The position numbers and the translations under genes were made by a program. Below, in pieces: positions 8,521 through 19,781 of a stretch of DNA of 55,120 bases (within the stretch, counting starts at the first letter, position 1; the number at the start of each line of letters is the position of its first letter). The stretch comes from an uncultured Hyphomicrobiales bacterium (GTDB lineage: Bacteria > Pseudomonadota > Alphaproteobacteria > Rhizobiales > Beijerinckiaceae), in contig CAIZEI010000180.1 of assembly GCA_903931945.1 (NCBI GenBank), positions 1 through 55,120 on the forward strand, read 5' to 3'. The notes under the pieces were generated by a model, which was not told the origin of the DNA, did no database searches, and saw only the letters and a list, made by a program, of their open reading frames with translations.

Positions 8521-10632
8521 TTATTCCCGATGCAACAATGGTTGCAGACGTTGCGATACCTCGGGAGCGTCAAGACACTCTCCGGCCAGGCTGGCATAGC
8601 GTCGGCGCCAGTTCGCATGTTCATTGACTGTGCCAGGCAGGTTTGGCTGCTCGATCACGCCAAGCGCATCCTCAAGCGGCAACAACGCCAGTTTTGTCGG
8701 GGTTCTGGCAAGGAATGCAACAGACGCATTGACGGCGCCGGCTGGCGTTTCAGGAGCAGGCTCACGGTCCCGTTGCGCCACGCCAGCCACGCAGAATGCA
8801 TCCCAGAGCGCGGCGCGGGCGCGATTGCGTTCGTCAATTGCAGCCTCCAGCGACTGACCGGGCGGCAACTGGTTGGAACCGGCCCGGATCGCGAGATCGT
8901 GACCGCTCCAGTAACCGGCTGTGGTTGCCGTGTCGTGCGTCGAGGTCATTGCCACCGCCGCTGGCGGATACCAGTCCGGCGGATTGAAGGCGGCGTCATG
9001 CCGTTCAAATTGCATCACCCGCATGCCCATAACCCCGGCGTCGCCAAGCCGCTCGCGCATGCCATGGGGAACCGTTCCAAGATCTTCGCCAATGACGATC
9101 GCGCGATGGCGATGCGATTCAAGCGCAATCAGTCTGAGAAGATCCCCGGCGGGATAGGCGAGATAAGCGCCGTTGCTTGCATCCATTCCCTCGGGCGTCA
9201 GCCATAATCGCGCAATGCCCATGACATGATCGATCCTTAGCCCGCCCGCATGACGCAGCGCGGCGCGCAAGGTCGCAATAAACGGCGCATAGCCGCGATC
9301 CGTTAACGCATGCGGCGCGAAAGTTGTCAGGCCCCAGTTCTGCCCATGCGGCGCGAGGGCATCGGGCGGCGCGCCAATTGACAGTCCGAGCAAAAGATCG
9401 CGCGGCGCGCTCCATGCCTGACTGCCGCCCGTGTTCATACCGATCGCAAGATCGCTGACAAGGCCGATGCGCATTCCAGCATCGAGGGCGATCCCCTGCG
9501 CCGCGCGCATGGAGCGGCTCGCGAGCCATTGCGTGAAGACATGGAATGACACCTCGCGCGCATTGGCCGCAGCGAAAGCGCCGACAGCGGAGGATCGACT
9601 GTCCTGCAATTGCGCAGGCCAGTCGCGCCAGCTCCATTTGGTAAAGTCGCGTTGAAACTCAACCGCGTGCAGCGCTTCGAATGTTGCGTGCAATTCAAGC
9701 GCCTCGCCGCCAGCGGAGCGAAACGCCTGAAAATCGGCGGCGAGCGGGTCGAGCGGCGTCAAAACTTCATTGACGCTGAATTCATCGTAAAGCGCACGCA
9801 ACATAATCTTGCGCGCGCGCGCGGCCTGCGGCCAGTCAATCAGATCGAGCGCTTCAAGCGCGAGCAATTCTCCGCCATATTCGGCGCTCGCCCATGCGCG
9901 TGCGACCCGCGCCGCATCGAAAGTCGCCCGGGGATCGGCGAGCATCGCGTTCAGGAACAGGCGGCTTGATGGTGAATAGGGCGTGAAGTGATGATCGTCG
10001 GCATGAAACAACGCATGAGCCGGGCTCAGGGACAACGCATCGGCCTTGTAACGGGCGGCGTTTCGCGCGAGTTCGGCGACTGCGCCGAAATCGCCGATGC
10101 CGCCATCGGCGCTGCGTCGCAAACCATGAATTTGCGCCGTCAGACCCCACAGTCTTTGTCCGGGCGCAAGATCTTCAACGCCAAAACACCGTTGTGGCGC
10201 AATGGCGAGCGTCAGAACGCGTTTGCCGATTTGCAGGCGGTGGTAGCCTGGCCGCATCGTCGGCGGCAAGTGCGCAACACCCTCCGCGTTGTGGACGATC
10301 GCGCGCTGGACCGCCCCGCCCGTCTCAAATTCGACGACCGCCGACGCGTCGCGCTGGACAGCAAAAGGAATGCAGACGGGTGAGCCGGCAGAGGCCGTAA
10401 TCACCGGGAAATGCTCCGGCGAAGCGTATTCCACATGCAGTCTTTGCAGACTTTCGCTGCATTGGCGCTCGTCCGCGCAGGGATGACCCATTGACATCAG
10501 CATGGCGTGCAAGGTCGCTCCGCCAACGCTGTGGTTCCGCCCGCCATTGTCCGTCCACTCCAGAGCAATGCCCGCTTTGCGCGCGAGGTCTTTCAGGGCG
10601 GGGCCGGATTCGGGTCGGGGCGTGTCAAGCAT
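8521..10632 (-). CDS. malQ: 4-alpha-glucanotransferase (amylomaltase)
   Basis: A 703-residue GH77 enzyme that transfers alpha-1,4-glucan segments between maltodextrins. It has the bacterial two-part layout: an N-terminal domain of about 140 residues, then the barrel beginning [14 protein letters not shown]. The catalytic residues appear in [11 protein letters not shown] (Asp nucleophile), [10 protein letters not shown] (Glu acid/base) and TSTHDTAT (Asp). ATG 10632 overlaps the glgB stop by 8 nt, so it is the last gene of a glgA-glgB-malQ transcript. In this setting it probably recycles short oligosaccharides released during glycogen turnover by GlgX and GlgP encoded on the other arm. Confidence 0.94.
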   Translation of the reverse strand: MLDTPRPESGPALKDLARKAGIALEWTDNGGRNHSVGGATLHAMLMSMGHPCADERQCSESLQRLHVEYASPEHFPVITASAGSPVCIPFAVQRDASAVVEFETGGAVQRAIVHNAEGVAHLPPTMRPGYHRLQIGKRVLTLAIAPQRCFGVEDLAPGQRLWGLTAQIHGLRRSADGGIGDFGAVAELARNAARYKADALSLSPAHALFHADDHHFTPYSPSSRLFLNAMLADPRATFDAARVARAWASAEYGGELLALEALDLIDWPQAARARKIMLRALYDEFSVNEVLTPLDPLAADFQAFRSAGGEALELHATFEALHAVEFQRDFTKWSWRDWPAQLQDSRSSAVGAFAAANAREVSFHVFTQWLASRSMRAAQGIALDAGMRIGLVSDLAIGMNTGGSQAWSAPRDLLLGLSIGAPPDALAPHGQNWGLTTFAPHALTDRGYAPFIATLRAALRHAGGLRIDHVMGIARLWLTPEGMDASNGAYLAYPAGDLLRLIALESHRHRAIVIGEDLGTVPHGMRERLGDAGVMGMRVMQFERHDAAFNPPDWYPPAAVAMTSTHDTATTAGYWSGHDLAIRAGSNQLPPGQSLEAAIDERNRARAALWDAFCVAGVAQRDREPAPETPAGAVNASVAFLARTPTKLALLPLEDALGVIEQPNLPGTVNEHANWRRRYASLAGECLDAPEVSQRLQPLLHRE

Positions 10633-12901
10633 CGCACAATCTCAAAACGATAGCCGCAAGCGGGGGGAGCGTCAGACAGAGCGAATGCGCGCAGCCATTC
10701 CAGGGTATGGACGCGCTTGCGCTGCGGCCCTCATTGCCAATATTTACGCCGCCGTAAATGGCCGCGTCCGTATTCAGAATCTCGCGCCAGACGCCCGCAA
10801 AACCAACGCCCACGCGGTAACCGCGGTGCGGTTCGGGAGTCATGTTGACAACGACAATGACCGGCGGGGCGCCCATCGCGGTGCGCATATACGCGAAAAC
10901 GGAGTTGTCGCGATCGTCGACAACAAGCCAGCGGAAGCCCTCGGGATGCGCATCGCCCAGATGCAGGGCGGATTCGCCGGCGTAAAGGCGATTGAGGTCG
11001 CGCATCAGCGCCAGCAGTCCCGCATGGGCGGGGTCATCCAGCAATGGCCAGTCGAGTTGCGTGTCATGGTTCCATTCGCGCAACTGGCCAAATTCGGCGC
11101 CCATGAACAGAAGCTTTTTGCCGGGCTGCGTCCACATGAAGGCGAGATAGGCCCGCAAGGAAGCGCGGCGGCGCCAGTCATCGCCAGGCATTTTGGCCAG
11201 CAGCGAATGTTTGCCATGAACAACTTCATCATGTGAAACGGGCAGCACGAACCGTTCGGTAAAAGCGTAGCAAAGCCCGAAAGTCATTTCGTCATGGTGC
11301 CAGCGCCGGTGGATCGGGTCGCGCTGCATGTAGCGCAACGTGTCGTTCATCCAGCCCATGTTCCATTTGTAGTGAAAACCGAGCCCACCCTGTTCAACAG
11401 GCGCTGTCACACCCGGCCAGGACGTCGATTCCTCTGCGATCATCATGGCGCCGGGGCAGCGATCCCTGACGGTCTGGTTGATATGTTGCAACAATGCGAC
11501 CGCCTCAAGGTTTTCCCGTCCGCCGTAGATGTTGGGTTTCCATTCGCCCGCCTTGCGGCTGTAGTCGCGGTACAGCATCGAGGCGACGGCGTCGACGCGC
11601 AGTCCGTCAACGTGGAAATCCTCCAGCCAGCGCAGCGCGCTCGCGGTCAGAAAACCAAAAACCTCGCGGCGACCGAAATTGTAAATCAGCGTGTTCCAGT
11701 CCTGATGCAGGCCTTCGTCGGGGTCCTCGTGCTCGTACAGCGCTGTGCCATCGAATCGCCGGAGCCCGTGCGCGTCGGTCGGGAAATGCGCGGGCACCCA
11801 ATCGACAATAACGCCGATGCAAGCCTGGTGGCAGGCGTCCACAAATCGGGCGAAATCCTCCGCGCCGCCATGGCGCGCAGCGGGCGCAAACAACGATAGC
11901 GGCTGGTAGCCCCATGACCCCTGAAACGGGTGTCCGGCCACCGGGAGCAATTCGATATGCGTGAAACCGAGCGTCTTGACGTAAGGCAGCAGCTTTTCCC
12001 GCGCCAGCGTCCAGTCGGGCTCGCGATTTTGCACGCGCAACCAAGAGCCGAGATGGACCTCGTAGATCGAAATGGGCGCATCCGGTCGGCTCCGCGCGGC
12101 GCGTTCGGACATCCATCTGGCGTCAGCCCACGTATGTTCAAGCGGCTCGGCGACCACAGAGGCCGTCGCAGGCGGGGCTTCGGTGCAATAGGCCAGAGGG
12201 TCCGCCTTGAATGGCAGGCGCGCGCCATCGGGCCCCGTCAGCGCAAATTTATAGCGCTCTCCGGGGCGCAATTGCGGAATGAAAAGTTCCCAAACGCCAA
12301 AGTCGTGACGACAGCGCATCGGGTGTCGCCGGGCGTCCCAGGAATTGAAATCGCCGACGACAGCGACGCTGCGCGCATTGGGCGCCCAGACGGCGAAACG
12401 AACGCCCTCCACGCCCTCCATCGTCATGAATCGGGCGCCCATAACATCGCCCAGACGGAAATGGAGCCCATGTGCAATCAACATCAGGTCCCAGTCGGTC
12501 AGGCAAGGTCCGAACGCGTAGGGGTCCTCTGTCCAGACAACAGCGCCGGGCCATTGCACACGCAGTTTATAGGGAATACGCGCAGCCAGGACGGTGTCAA
12601 AAAGTCCCTTCGTCTGGCGCTCCACAAGACCGGCAATTTTCTTTCCTGTCGCGCGATCGTGGATTTCGACCCCCAGCGCGCCCGGAACCCACGCGCGCAC
12701 ATAGACGTTTTTGCCGTTGTCGCAGACGTGCGGGCCAAGAATCGCGAAAGGATCGCCATGCCGACCGTTTTCGAGCGCGGCGATATCCGCAGCGGCAAGC
12801 GCCGGCGGCTTGACGGGCGTCGCATCGACAGCCCGCAAATGATCGAAGCGGCGCTGTGACGAAGTTGCGAGCGGCTTGGACGGCATGGAACGGCGAGCCA
12901 T
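10625..12901 (-). CDS. glgB: 1,4-alpha-glucan branching enzyme
   Basis: GH13 branching enzyme that introduces alpha-1,6 links into glycogen; about 758 residues from ATG 12901 (no clear Shine-Dalgarno; a TTG lies three codons upstream and another ATG at 12886). Order of domains: N1 and CBM48-like module ([12 protein letters not shown], then [21 protein letters not shown]), catalytic barrel, C-terminal all-beta domain. Catalytic Asp is in [12 protein letters not shown], Glu in [11 protein letters not shown], and the transition-state Asp in [10 protein letters not shown]. The stop overlaps malQ by 8 nt. Together with upstream glgA it forms the biosynthetic arm. Confidence 0.95.
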   Translation of the reverse strand: MARRSMPSKPLATSSQRRFDHLRAVDATPVKPPALAAADIAALENGRHGDPFAILGPHVCDNGKNVYVRAWVPGALGVEIHDRATGKKIAGLVERQTKGLFDTVLAARIPYKLRVQWPGAVVWTEDPYAFGPCLTDWDLMLIAHGLHFRLGDVMGARFMTMEGVEGVRFAVWAPNARSVAVVGDFNSWDARRHPMRCRHDFGVWELFIPQLRPGERYKFALTGPDGARLPFKADPLAYCTEAPPATASVVAEPLEHTWADARWMSERAARSRPDAPISIYEVHLGSWLRVQNREPDWTLAREKLLPYVKTLGFTHIELLPVAGHPFQGSWGYQPLSLFAPAARHGGAEDFARFVDACHQACIGVIVDWVPAHFPTDAHGLRRFDGTALYEHEDPDEGLHQDWNTLIYNFGRREVFGFLTASALRWLEDFHVDGLRVDAVASMLYRDYSRKAGEWKPNIYGGRENLEAVALLQHINQTVRDRCPGAMMIAEESTSWPGVTAPVEQGGLGFHYKWNMGWMNDTLRYMQRDPIHRRWHHDEMTFGLCYAFTERFVLPVSHDEVVHGKHSLLAKMPGDDWRRRASLRAYLAFMWTQPGKKLLFMGAEFGQLREWNHDTQLDWPLLDDPAHAGLLALMRDLNRLYAGESALHLGDAHPEGFRWLVVDDRDNSVFAYMRTAMGAPPVIVVVNMTPEPHRGYRVGVGFAGVWREILNTDAAIYGGVNIGNEGRSASASIPWNGCAHSLCLTLPPLAAIVLRLCDA

Positions 12902-12996
12902 GAGGGGCAAAACAGCTTGGGCCGATTCGCCCTGATATGCGGATGCGATCCTTGGGCTGCCGGCGTATTTCTTGCAATCGAATTTTACACGCGTCG

Positions 12997-14490
12997 TCAG
13001 ACTGACGCAGCGGAGCGATCAGCCTTGCCGGCATAGATATCCGTATAACGCGACGCGGATTCGCGCCAGTCAAAACGCATGGCCATCGCAGCCCGCCGCA
13101 TTTCAGACAGTCTGCGGCCTGAACCGAACGTATCGAAGGCCCGCCGCACAGCGCTTTGCAGGCCGCCAGTTGTCGGCGCGCCAAAGAGAAACCCGGTGCG
13201 GCCATCTTCAATCGTGTCCGCAAGTCCACCGGTGCGGGTGGCGATTGGCAGGGACCCGAATTTCTGTGCGTACATCTGGCTGAGTCCGCAAGGCTCGAAG
13301 CGCGAGGGCATCAGTAGAAAGTCGCTGCCTGCGAACATCGCGCGAGCCTCCGCGCCGTCAAACCCGATGCGCACGCCTACATTGCCCTTGTGACGGCCAG
13401 CCAACTCGCGCATTCCATCTTCAAAGTGGCTCTCGCCCTGGCCGGTCACCACAAGCTGACCGCCGTTTTCGACAATGCTTTCGGCAGCTTCGAGCGCCAG
13501 ATCAACGCCTTTTTGATGCACAAGCCGGGAAATGATGGCGAACAGCGGCCCACGCGAGAACGCAAGCCCGAAAGCCCCGCGCACGTAATCGGCGTGCCGG
13601 CCTTTCCAGCGCGCGGCATCAGGGTCGTGTTCTTCCTTGTGCTGGGTCGTGTCCCAGGATTCATCAATGCCGTTGAGAATGCCGGTCAGGCGACCCTGAC
13701 GCGAGCGCTCGGCGAGCAATCCGTGCAGGCCACAACCGAATTCGGGCGTGGTGATTTCTTCGGCATAAGTCGAGCTGACTGTCGTCAGATGCGAGGCGTA
13801 GTAGACCCCGGCTTTCAGAAATGAGAGCTTGCCGTAAAACTCGACGCCTTCGATTTTGTACGCAGACTCTGGAATGGCCAGCGTTTTCAGGCGCACGGGA
13901 TCAAACACGCCCTGATAGGCAAGGTTATGGATGGTCAGCAGGCTCGGCGTTCGACCTCCGCGCCATTGCACATAACCGCTGGCGAGCGCGGATGGCCAAT
14001 CGTTGAGGTGAAGATTATCAGGCTTCCAGTTGGGATCGCCCACCCCCATCGCCATATCCGCAGCTGCGAGGCTCAAACGGGCAAAGCGGATGTCGTTGTC
14101 GGCCCAGTCCAAGCCATGCGGGTCGAGATAGGGCCCGCCCGGGCGATCGTAAAGCTCTTTTGACAGGACAATATAGATAATAAGCCCATCGGCGGTGCGG
14201 ATACGCCCGAGGCCGCACGAGGGGAGACCTCCAGCAGCGGGGAGCCGCGCGATTTCGTGGACCGGACCATGCCGATCAAGGACCTGCCTGTACCCCGGGA
14301 TCAGGACGCGTGTGTCACAGAGGGTGCGCAGCGCGCGCGGCAAAGCCGCCGACACCTCGCCCAGGCCGCCCGTCTGGACATAATCGGATATTTCCGATGT
14401 GATGAACAGTACGCGGCGCGAAGCCCGGCTGCTGACAAAAGACGCAGCAATGTCGGTGGGGGCGCCAGGACCTGCCGGGTTCCAGACCAT
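12997..14490 (-). CDS. glgA: Glycogen synthase (GT5), QTGGL variant
   Basis: A 497-residue glucosyltransferase that extends alpha-1,4-glucan from ADP-glucose. The N-terminal Rossmann half begins [22 protein letters not shown]; the family motif is usually KTGGL, and here Lys is replaced by Gln. The C-terminal GT-B half has [29 protein letters not shown] and [13 protein letters not shown], the nucleotide-sugar site. It starts at ATG 14490 with only a weak ribosome site, and glgB begins 95 nt after its stop. It is divergent from glgP across 289 bp. The Lys loss could change substrate affinity or donor choice (inference). Confidence 0.92.
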   Translation of the reverse strand: MVWNPAGPGAPTDIAASFVSSRASRRVLFITSEISDYVQTGGLGEVSAALPRALRTLCDTRVLIPGYRQVLDRHGPVHEIARLPAAGGLPSCGLGRIRTADGLIIYIVLSKELYDRPGGPYLDPHGLDWADNDIRFARLSLAAADMAMGVGDPNWKPDNLHLNDWPSALASGYVQWRGGRTPSLLTIHNLAYQGVFDPVRLKTLAIPESAYKIEGVEFYGKLSFLKAGVYYASHLTTVSSTYAEEITTPEFGCGLHGLLAERSRQGRLTGILNGIDESWDTTQHKEEHDPDAARWKGRHADYVRGAFGLAFSRGPLFAIISRLVHQKGVDLALEAAESIVENGGQLVVTGQGESHFEDGMRELAGRHKGNVGVRIGFDGAEARAMFAGSDFLLMPSRFEPCGLSQMYAQKFGSLPIATRTGGLADTIEDGRTGFLFGAPTTGGLQSAVRRAFDTFGSGRRLSEMRRAAMAMRFDWRESASRYTDIYAGKADRSAASV

Positions 14491-14779
14491 TGGATGGATT
14501 TGCCTTGCTGTTAAAATCTCCCGCGGGATTCCCCAACGTAAATCTGGAATAACAGCTTAATTCCTATGGCTTGGTTAACCGATTGCATCCAGGGTTGATC
14601 CAGCGTCACTCAAACGCGGCGCCAGTGAGAAAATATTTTTTTGCGGGGCACCCAAAATCCGCGTTGCAGTAAAGAATTCGGCGTCAAAATCGCTCAAATC
14701 TGACCGATTGCCGATTCGTTTCGTTGATTATTCACCTTCCCGGACGATCCTGAGCGCACAGGTTCAAGGAGTTGCTTTC
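14491..14779. promoter_or_regulatory. Divergent regulatory region between glgA and glgP
   Basis: 289 bp between two divergent glycogen operons. It contains AT-rich patches (about 14550-14580 and 14625-14645) unlike the flanking GC-rich genes, which fits promoters for both directions. No specific operator was recognised. The AGGAG of glgP lies at its right end. Confidence 0.45.
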
Positions 14780-17311
14780 ATGTCCACGCGCGCCGCACGT
14801 GTCCGTTTTGACGATCCTGAGCAGAGCCCAAATCCTTTGCAGGCGCACACGCACGCAGCTCCGCCAAAAAGGCTCGATACGCCGCAAGCCTTGCGCGCTG
14901 AAATTGAAGCCAAGCTTAACTACAACGTCGGCAAGGATGCCACAGCAGCTCTGCATCATGACTGGCTGACAGCGGCCATACTGGTTTTGCGCGACCGTAT
15001 TATTGATCGCTGGATGTCTTCTGTCCGCGAGGCCAAGCGGAGCGGGCGCAAGCGGGTCTATTATCTTTCGCTGGAGTTCCTGATCGGCCGTCTGTTCGAG
15101 GACGCGCTGGGCAATCTGGGCTTGCGGCAGAACATGACCGAGGCGCTGGCTTCGCTGGGCGTTGATGTTGATGTGATCGCCGAACTGGAACCGGACGCAG
15201 CGCTGGGCAATGGCGGCCTGGGGCGACTTGCGGCCTGTTTTATGGAAAGTATGGCGACGCTCGGCGTGCCAAGCCTTGGCTATGGCATTCGCTACGACCA
15301 CGGCCTGTTCCGCCAGCGCATTGTCGATGGTCGCCAGATCGAGGCGCCCGAGGACTGGCTGTCGTTCCGCAACCCGTGGGAGTTCCTGCGCCGCGAAATC
15401 GTGCATGAAATCGGCTTTGGCGGAACTGTTTCAACCGAGCTGGGATGGGATGGAGCGGGACGCCATGCGTGGAAGCCTGCCGAAAAAGTGCTCGCTGTCG
15501 CCTACGATACGCCGGTTGTCGGCTGGCGCGGCGATGTCGTCAACACGTTGCGCCTGTGGAGCGCCAAGGCCGTCGATCCCTTGCAGCTTGAAGATTTCAA
15601 CAATGGCGACCATGTTGGCGCAATTGTGGAGCGTTCCAAAGCCGAGAGCATTTCGCGGGTTCTGTATCCGTCGGATGCGACGCCCGCCGGTCAGGAACTG
15701 CGGTTGCGGCAGGAGTATTTCTTCACCTCTGCATCGCTGCAGGACCTCATTCGGCGCCACATGCAGCGCTTTGGCGAAATTCGCTCGCTCGCCGACAAGG
15801 CGGCAATTCAGCTCAATGACACCCATCCCTCGATCGCCATCGCCGAACTGATGCGCCTGCTGATCGATGTGCACAATCTGCCCTGGGACGAGGCGTGGAA
15901 AATCACGCGCGGCGCGACTTCCTACACCAATCATACACTGTTGCCCGAAGCGCTGGAAAGCTGGCCTGTCGGCCTGATGCAGCGGTTGCTGCCGCGCCAC
16001 ATGCAGATTGTGTATGCCATCAATCACAGCTTTCTGGAAGCGGCGCGCGCAGCAGGCGTTGTCGAAAACGAGCGGATAGCGGCCATTTCACTGATCGATG
16101 AGAACCACGGTCGGCGCGTGCGCATGGGTCACCTGGCTTTTGTGGGATCGCACAAGGTCAATGGCGTTTCCGCCCTGCATACCGAATTGATGAAAACAAC
16201 CGTGTTTCGCGATATCGACGCCGTTTTGCCGGGACGCATCGTCAACAAGACGAATGGCATCACGCCGCGACGCTGGATGATGCACGCCAATCCTGGCCTC
16301 ACCAGGCTGCTGGTCGATGCGCTTGGCCCGGAGCTGCTGGACGACATCGACCGTATCAAGGGGCTGGCCCGATACGTCGACGACCCCGCCATGCGCGAGA
16401 GCTTCGCGCTGGTGAAACGCGCCAACAAGGAGCGGCTCGCCAACCGGATTGCAGATGAATCCGGCGTCAAGATCGATCCTTCCGCAATGTTCGATGTGCA
16501 TGTGAAACGCGTGCATGAATACAAACGGCAGTTGTTGAACATTATTGAAACCATAGCGCTCTATCAGGCCATGCGCGCCAATCCGGATCGAGACTGGGCG
16601 CCGCGCGTCAAACTGTTCGCGGGCAAGGCGGCGGCAAGTTATTATCAGGCCAAATTGATCATCAAGCTGATCAACGATGTCGCCCACGTCATCAACAACG
16701 ATTCGACAATCCGCGGCCTGCTCAAGGTCGTCTTTATGCCGAACTTCAACGTCAGCGTCGCCGAGATGGTCGTCCCGGCGGCCGATCTGTCCGAACAAAT
16801 CTCGACGGCTGGCTTGGAAGCCTCCGGCACCGGCAATATGAAGTTTGCGCTCAATGGCGCGCTCACCATAGGCACGCTCGATGGCGCCAACGTCGAAATC
16901 AGGGAGAAGGTCGGTCCCGAAAATATCGTCATTTTCGGCATGACGGCGCAGGAGGTTGAAGAGGCGCGCGCCGCCGCCCGCCCCCCGGGTGAGATCATCG
17001 ACTCAACGCCCGCCCTGCGCGAAACGCTCGCAGAAATTCGTTCCGGCGGTTTCTCGCCCGACGATCGCCAGCGTTATGTCGGCATGATGGACGGTCTGCG
17101 CGCCAGTGACTTCTTCCTGGTGACACATGATTTTGCAAGTTACGCGGAGGCCCAGCGCCAGGTTGACTCGATCTGGAGCGACAGCGACTGCTGGCGCCGC
17201 ATGACCATGCTCAACACAGCCAACATGGGCTGGTTCTCGTCGGACCGCACGATCCGTGAGTACGCCGACGAAATCTGGAATGTTCCGCATTTGCATTCGC
17301 CGATCGCCTAG
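14780..17311 (+). CDS. glgP: Glycogen/starch/alpha-glucan phosphorylase
   Basis: A GT35 enzyme that releases glucose-1-phosphate from non-reducing ends of glycogen; 843 residues from ATG 14780, which has AAGGAG eight bases upstream. Recognisable blocks run the whole length: LSLEFLIGRLFEDALGNLG near the start, ALGNGGLGRLAACFMESMAT, QLNDTHPSIAIAELMR, VHEYKRQLLNI, and the pyridoxal-phosphate site EASGTGNMKFALNGALTIG. Length matches the family. glgX follows 17 bp downstream, forming the degradative arm opposite glgA-glgB-malQ. Confidence 0.96.
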   Translation: MSTRAARVRFDDPEQSPNPLQAHTHAAPPKRLDTPQALRAEIEAKLNYNVGKDATAALHHDWLTAAILVLRDRIIDRWMSSVREAKRSGRKRVYYLSLEFLIGRLFEDALGNLGLRQNMTEALASLGVDVDVIAELEPDAALGNGGLGRLAACFMESMATLGVPSLGYGIRYDHGLFRQRIVDGRQIEAPEDWLSFRNPWEFLRREIVHEIGFGGTVSTELGWDGAGRHAWKPAEKVLAVAYDTPVVGWRGDVVNTLRLWSAKAVDPLQLEDFNNGDHVGAIVERSKAESISRVLYPSDATPAGQELRLRQEYFFTSASLQDLIRRHMQRFGEIRSLADKAAIQLNDTHPSIAIAELMRLLIDVHNLPWDEAWKITRGATSYTNHTLLPEALESWPVGLMQRLLPRHMQIVYAINHSFLEAARAAGVVENERIAAISLIDENHGRRVRMGHLAFVGSHKVNGVSALHTELMKTTVFRDIDAVLPGRIVNKTNGITPRRWMMHANPGLTRLLVDALGPELLDDIDRIKGLARYVDDPAMRESFALVKRANKERLANRIADESGVKIDPSAMFDVHVKRVHEYKRQLLNIIETIALYQAMRANPDRDWAPRVKLFAGKAAASYYQAKLIIKLINDVAHVINNDSTIRGLLKVVFMPNFNVSVAEMVVPAADLSEQISTAGLEASGTGNMKFALNGALTIGTLDGANVEIREKVGPENIVIFGMTAQEVEEARAAARPPGEIIDSTPALRETLAEIRSGGFSPDDRQRYVGMMDGLRASDFFLVTHDFASYAEAQRQVDSIWSDSDCWRRMTMLNTANMGWFSSDRTIREYADEIWNVPHLHSPIA

Positions 17312-17328
17312 CCTCAGGTCTGTCCGCG

Positions 17329-19389
17329 ATGGAATTCACCGCCCGACCGCTGCAAAACCAGGCGCCTCGCATTCGCGGGGCGCGACTGGTTGAGGGCGGC
17401 GCCGAGTTTTCTGTATTTTCACACCACGGCGACAGAATTTTTGTTTGCCTGTTTGACGAATCGGGCGAACGCGAGGTCGCGCGCTGGCGACTCGGCGGGC
17501 GTGACCGAAGCATTCATCACGGATTCATTCCCGGCGTGCAGTCGGGCGCGCGTTATGGATTGCGCGCGGACGGGCCGTATGAACCTGCGCGCGGACATCT
17601 GTTCGACCCCATGAAATTGCTGGTCGATCCCTACGCAAAACGGGTTGACCGGCGCTTCCGCTGGCGACCGGAGCTTGCCCTGCCCCGCAACGTCGGCGTC
17701 GACACCGCGCCGTTCGTTCCGCGCGGCGTGATTGAAGCTGAAGCGGCCATGCCTTTTCAGGGTCGCGTCCGGCGACCGGAATTCATATACGAAGTCAACG
17801 TCAAAAGCTTCACCGCGCGGCATCCGGACGTGCCAATACGCGCGCGCGGAACGATTGCCGGTCTTGCATCGCCTTTTGTCGTGGAAAAGCTCGCTCGCCT
17901 CGGCGTGACGCATGTTGAATTGATGCCGGTTGCCGCCGCCATGACAGAAAGACACCTCGCAGACATCGGTCTGGAAAACGCATGGGGTTACAATTCGGCT
18001 TGTTTCATGGCGCTCGATCCGGCTCTTGCGCCTGGCGGCGTCGACGATCTCCGGAAAATCGTTGACGCATTGCGGGCCGCTGATATCGGCGTCATCCTTG
18101 ATGTGGTCTTCAATCACACCGCCGAAAGCGATGACTATGGACCGACGCTCAATCTGCGCGGGCTCGACAATGCAATTTATTATCGAAGCCAGGCAGGCGC
18201 GCCGGACGCGCTGGTCAATGATACAGGCTGTGGCAACACGCTCGCCAGCCATCGCGAGCCGGTTGTCGCGTTGATTTGCGATACGCTCCGCCATTTTGTC
18301 GAACGCGCCGGCGTCGATGGGTTTCGCTTCGATCTGGCCGCTACGCTGGCTCGTGATGATGAGGGGTTCCCGGCCCGCCATCCCCTGTTTGACGCAATCG
18401 CCGCCGATCCCCAACTCAGTCAAAGGGTGCTTGTCGCCGAACCATGGGACGTCGGTCCCGGCGGCTATCGTCTGGGTTCGTTCGGGCCCGACTGGCTGGA
18501 ATGGAACGATCTTTACCGCGACAGGGTGCGGAAATTCTGGCGCGGCGATCCTGGCGCCGCAGGCGATTTTGCGACCGCGCTCGCTGGCTCGCATGACGTT
18601 TTTGGCGCATCGCGCACGGCGCCGTCGGCAAGCGTGAATTTTGTCGCTGCACACGATGGTTTTACGTTGCGCGATCTTGTTTCCTTCGCCCGCAAACACA
18701 ATGAGGCCAATGGCGAAGGCAATCGCGATGGCGCCGACGAGAATTTTTCCTGGAATTGCGGGCGCGAAGGCGTCTCAGGCGATCCTCGCATTGAAGCCGC
18801 GCGCAACCGCGATATCCGGGCCATGCTGGCGTGCCTTTTTGTGTCGCGCGGAACGCCGATGTTGACGGCAGGCGACGAAATGGGCCGCACGCAACAGGGC
18901 AATAACAACGCCTATGCGCAGGACAATGAACTGACGTTCATCGACTGGGCAGGCGCCGACGTTGAACTTGGCCGCTTTGTCGAGGAGCTCGCCGCGTTGC
19001 GAAGGGGGTGTGCGCCGCTGCGCGAGAACAGGTTTCTGACCGGCGCGCCGCGCGATGGCGAATTATGGCCGGACGCGTTGTGGACCAATTGCGACGGCAG
19101 CGTTCGAACAGCGGGAGACTGGGTGGCGAGCGAAAGCGTTTGCCTCACATTGACCGCGCGCGCAGACGGCGCCGATGAATGCGAACGCGTTTTCATTGCG
19201 ATCAATCGCAGCCAAACGCCCGCGCCTTGCACCCCTCCTCCGCCCCGCGCCGCGCGCACATGGACACTCGCGCTTGACAGTTCCGCCGGTCTTAAAAACC
19301 TCGGCGAAGATTGTGCGAGTCCGGGCGCGGGCTGTTGCATCTTGCCGGCGCGCGCTGTGCTGATATTGCGGGACCGGCCTGTCGGTTGA
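17329..19389 (+). CDS. glgX: Glycogen debranching enzyme
   Basis: A GH13 (isoamylase-type) enzyme of 686 residues that hydrolyses alpha-1,6 branches left by GlgP. An N-terminal CBM48-like domain (ARLVEGGAEFSVFSHHGDRI) precedes the barrel. Key residues are in VILDVVFNHTAE, GVDGFRFDLAATLA (Asp), VLVAEPWDVGPGGY (Glu) and FVAAHDGFTLRDL (Asp). The C-terminal portion is somewhat diverged and rich in Pro and Arg. It starts at ATG 17329, 17 bp after glgP, with little sign of a separate ribosome site, so it is co-transcribed. Branched oligosaccharides it frees would feed MalQ. Confidence 0.94.
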   Translation: MEFTARPLQNQAPRIRGARLVEGGAEFSVFSHHGDRIFVCLFDESGEREVARWRLGGRDRSIHHGFIPGVQSGARYGLRADGPYEPARGHLFDPMKLLVDPYAKRVDRRFRWRPELALPRNVGVDTAPFVPRGVIEAEAAMPFQGRVRRPEFIYEVNVKSFTARHPDVPIRARGTIAGLASPFVVEKLARLGVTHVELMPVAAAMTERHLADIGLENAWGYNSACFMALDPALAPGGVDDLRKIVDALRAADIGVILDVVFNHTAESDDYGPTLNLRGLDNAIYYRSQAGAPDALVNDTGCGNTLASHREPVVALICDTLRHFVERAGVDGFRFDLAATLARDDEGFPARHPLFDAIAADPQLSQRVLVAEPWDVGPGGYRLGSFGPDWLEWNDLYRDRVRKFWRGDPGAAGDFATALAGSHDVFGASRTAPSASVNFVAAHDGFTLRDLVSFARKHNEANGEGNRDGADENFSWNCGREGVSGDPRIEAARNRDIRAMLACLFVSRGTPMLTAGDEMGRTQQGNNNAYAQDNELTFIDWAGADVELGRFVEELAALRRGCAPLRENRFLTGAPRDGELWPDALWTNCDGSVRTAGDWVASESVCLTLTARADGADECERVFIAINRSQTPAPCTPPPPRAARTWTLALDSSAGLKNLGEDCASPGAGCCILPARAVLILRDRPVG

Positions 19390-19781
19390 CGGCCCGGGAT
19401 CGTCTGATGTTCGCGATCCGCTCGCCAAGCGCTTTTGCTTCGTAAAGCAGCTCTCCCGCCGGTCGCGCCTTTGCACTTGCAATTGCTGGCGCACGGCTTC
19501 CCGTTTTGAGGGAATCCCCGGTGAACGTGAGCTTCTTTGCAGCCGAAACCGCGGGACTCCTCTGAGCGTCCTGGGCGTTGCGAAAACGGCATGGTTAAGC
19601 AACGCTTTGCGCGATTAGCATAGTTAACAACTACATGGTAAATAAAAAAGGCATTAACTATCCATCTCGAAGTACTTTTCTACGTTAGTCTCGTTACGTG
19701 GTGTAAACCTTTGACGGTTAGTCTGATCATGGCTCTGAGGAACGACTTAGGCCCGTAAACAATCACCTGGAGTAGCGTCAG
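19390..19781 (+). promoter_or_regulatory. Long AT-rich leader/promoter region of the pilus operon
   Basis: 392 bp with no supportable gene. The left half is GC-rich; from about 19610 to 19760 it becomes markedly AT-rich (ATGGTAAATAAAAAAGGC and nearby GTTAAC-like steps). The pilin Shine-Dalgarno CTGGAG lies about 19770. AT-rich DNA with TA steps upstream of a surface-structure operon is what MucR-type silencers bind in rhizobia; control by the MucR gene in this window is inference. Confidence 0.45.

Noticed and set aside
8217-8624. A 135-codon leftward frame between malQ and prkA
   Set aside because: Overlaps the malQ 3' end; Arg-rich, no domain, no good start signal.
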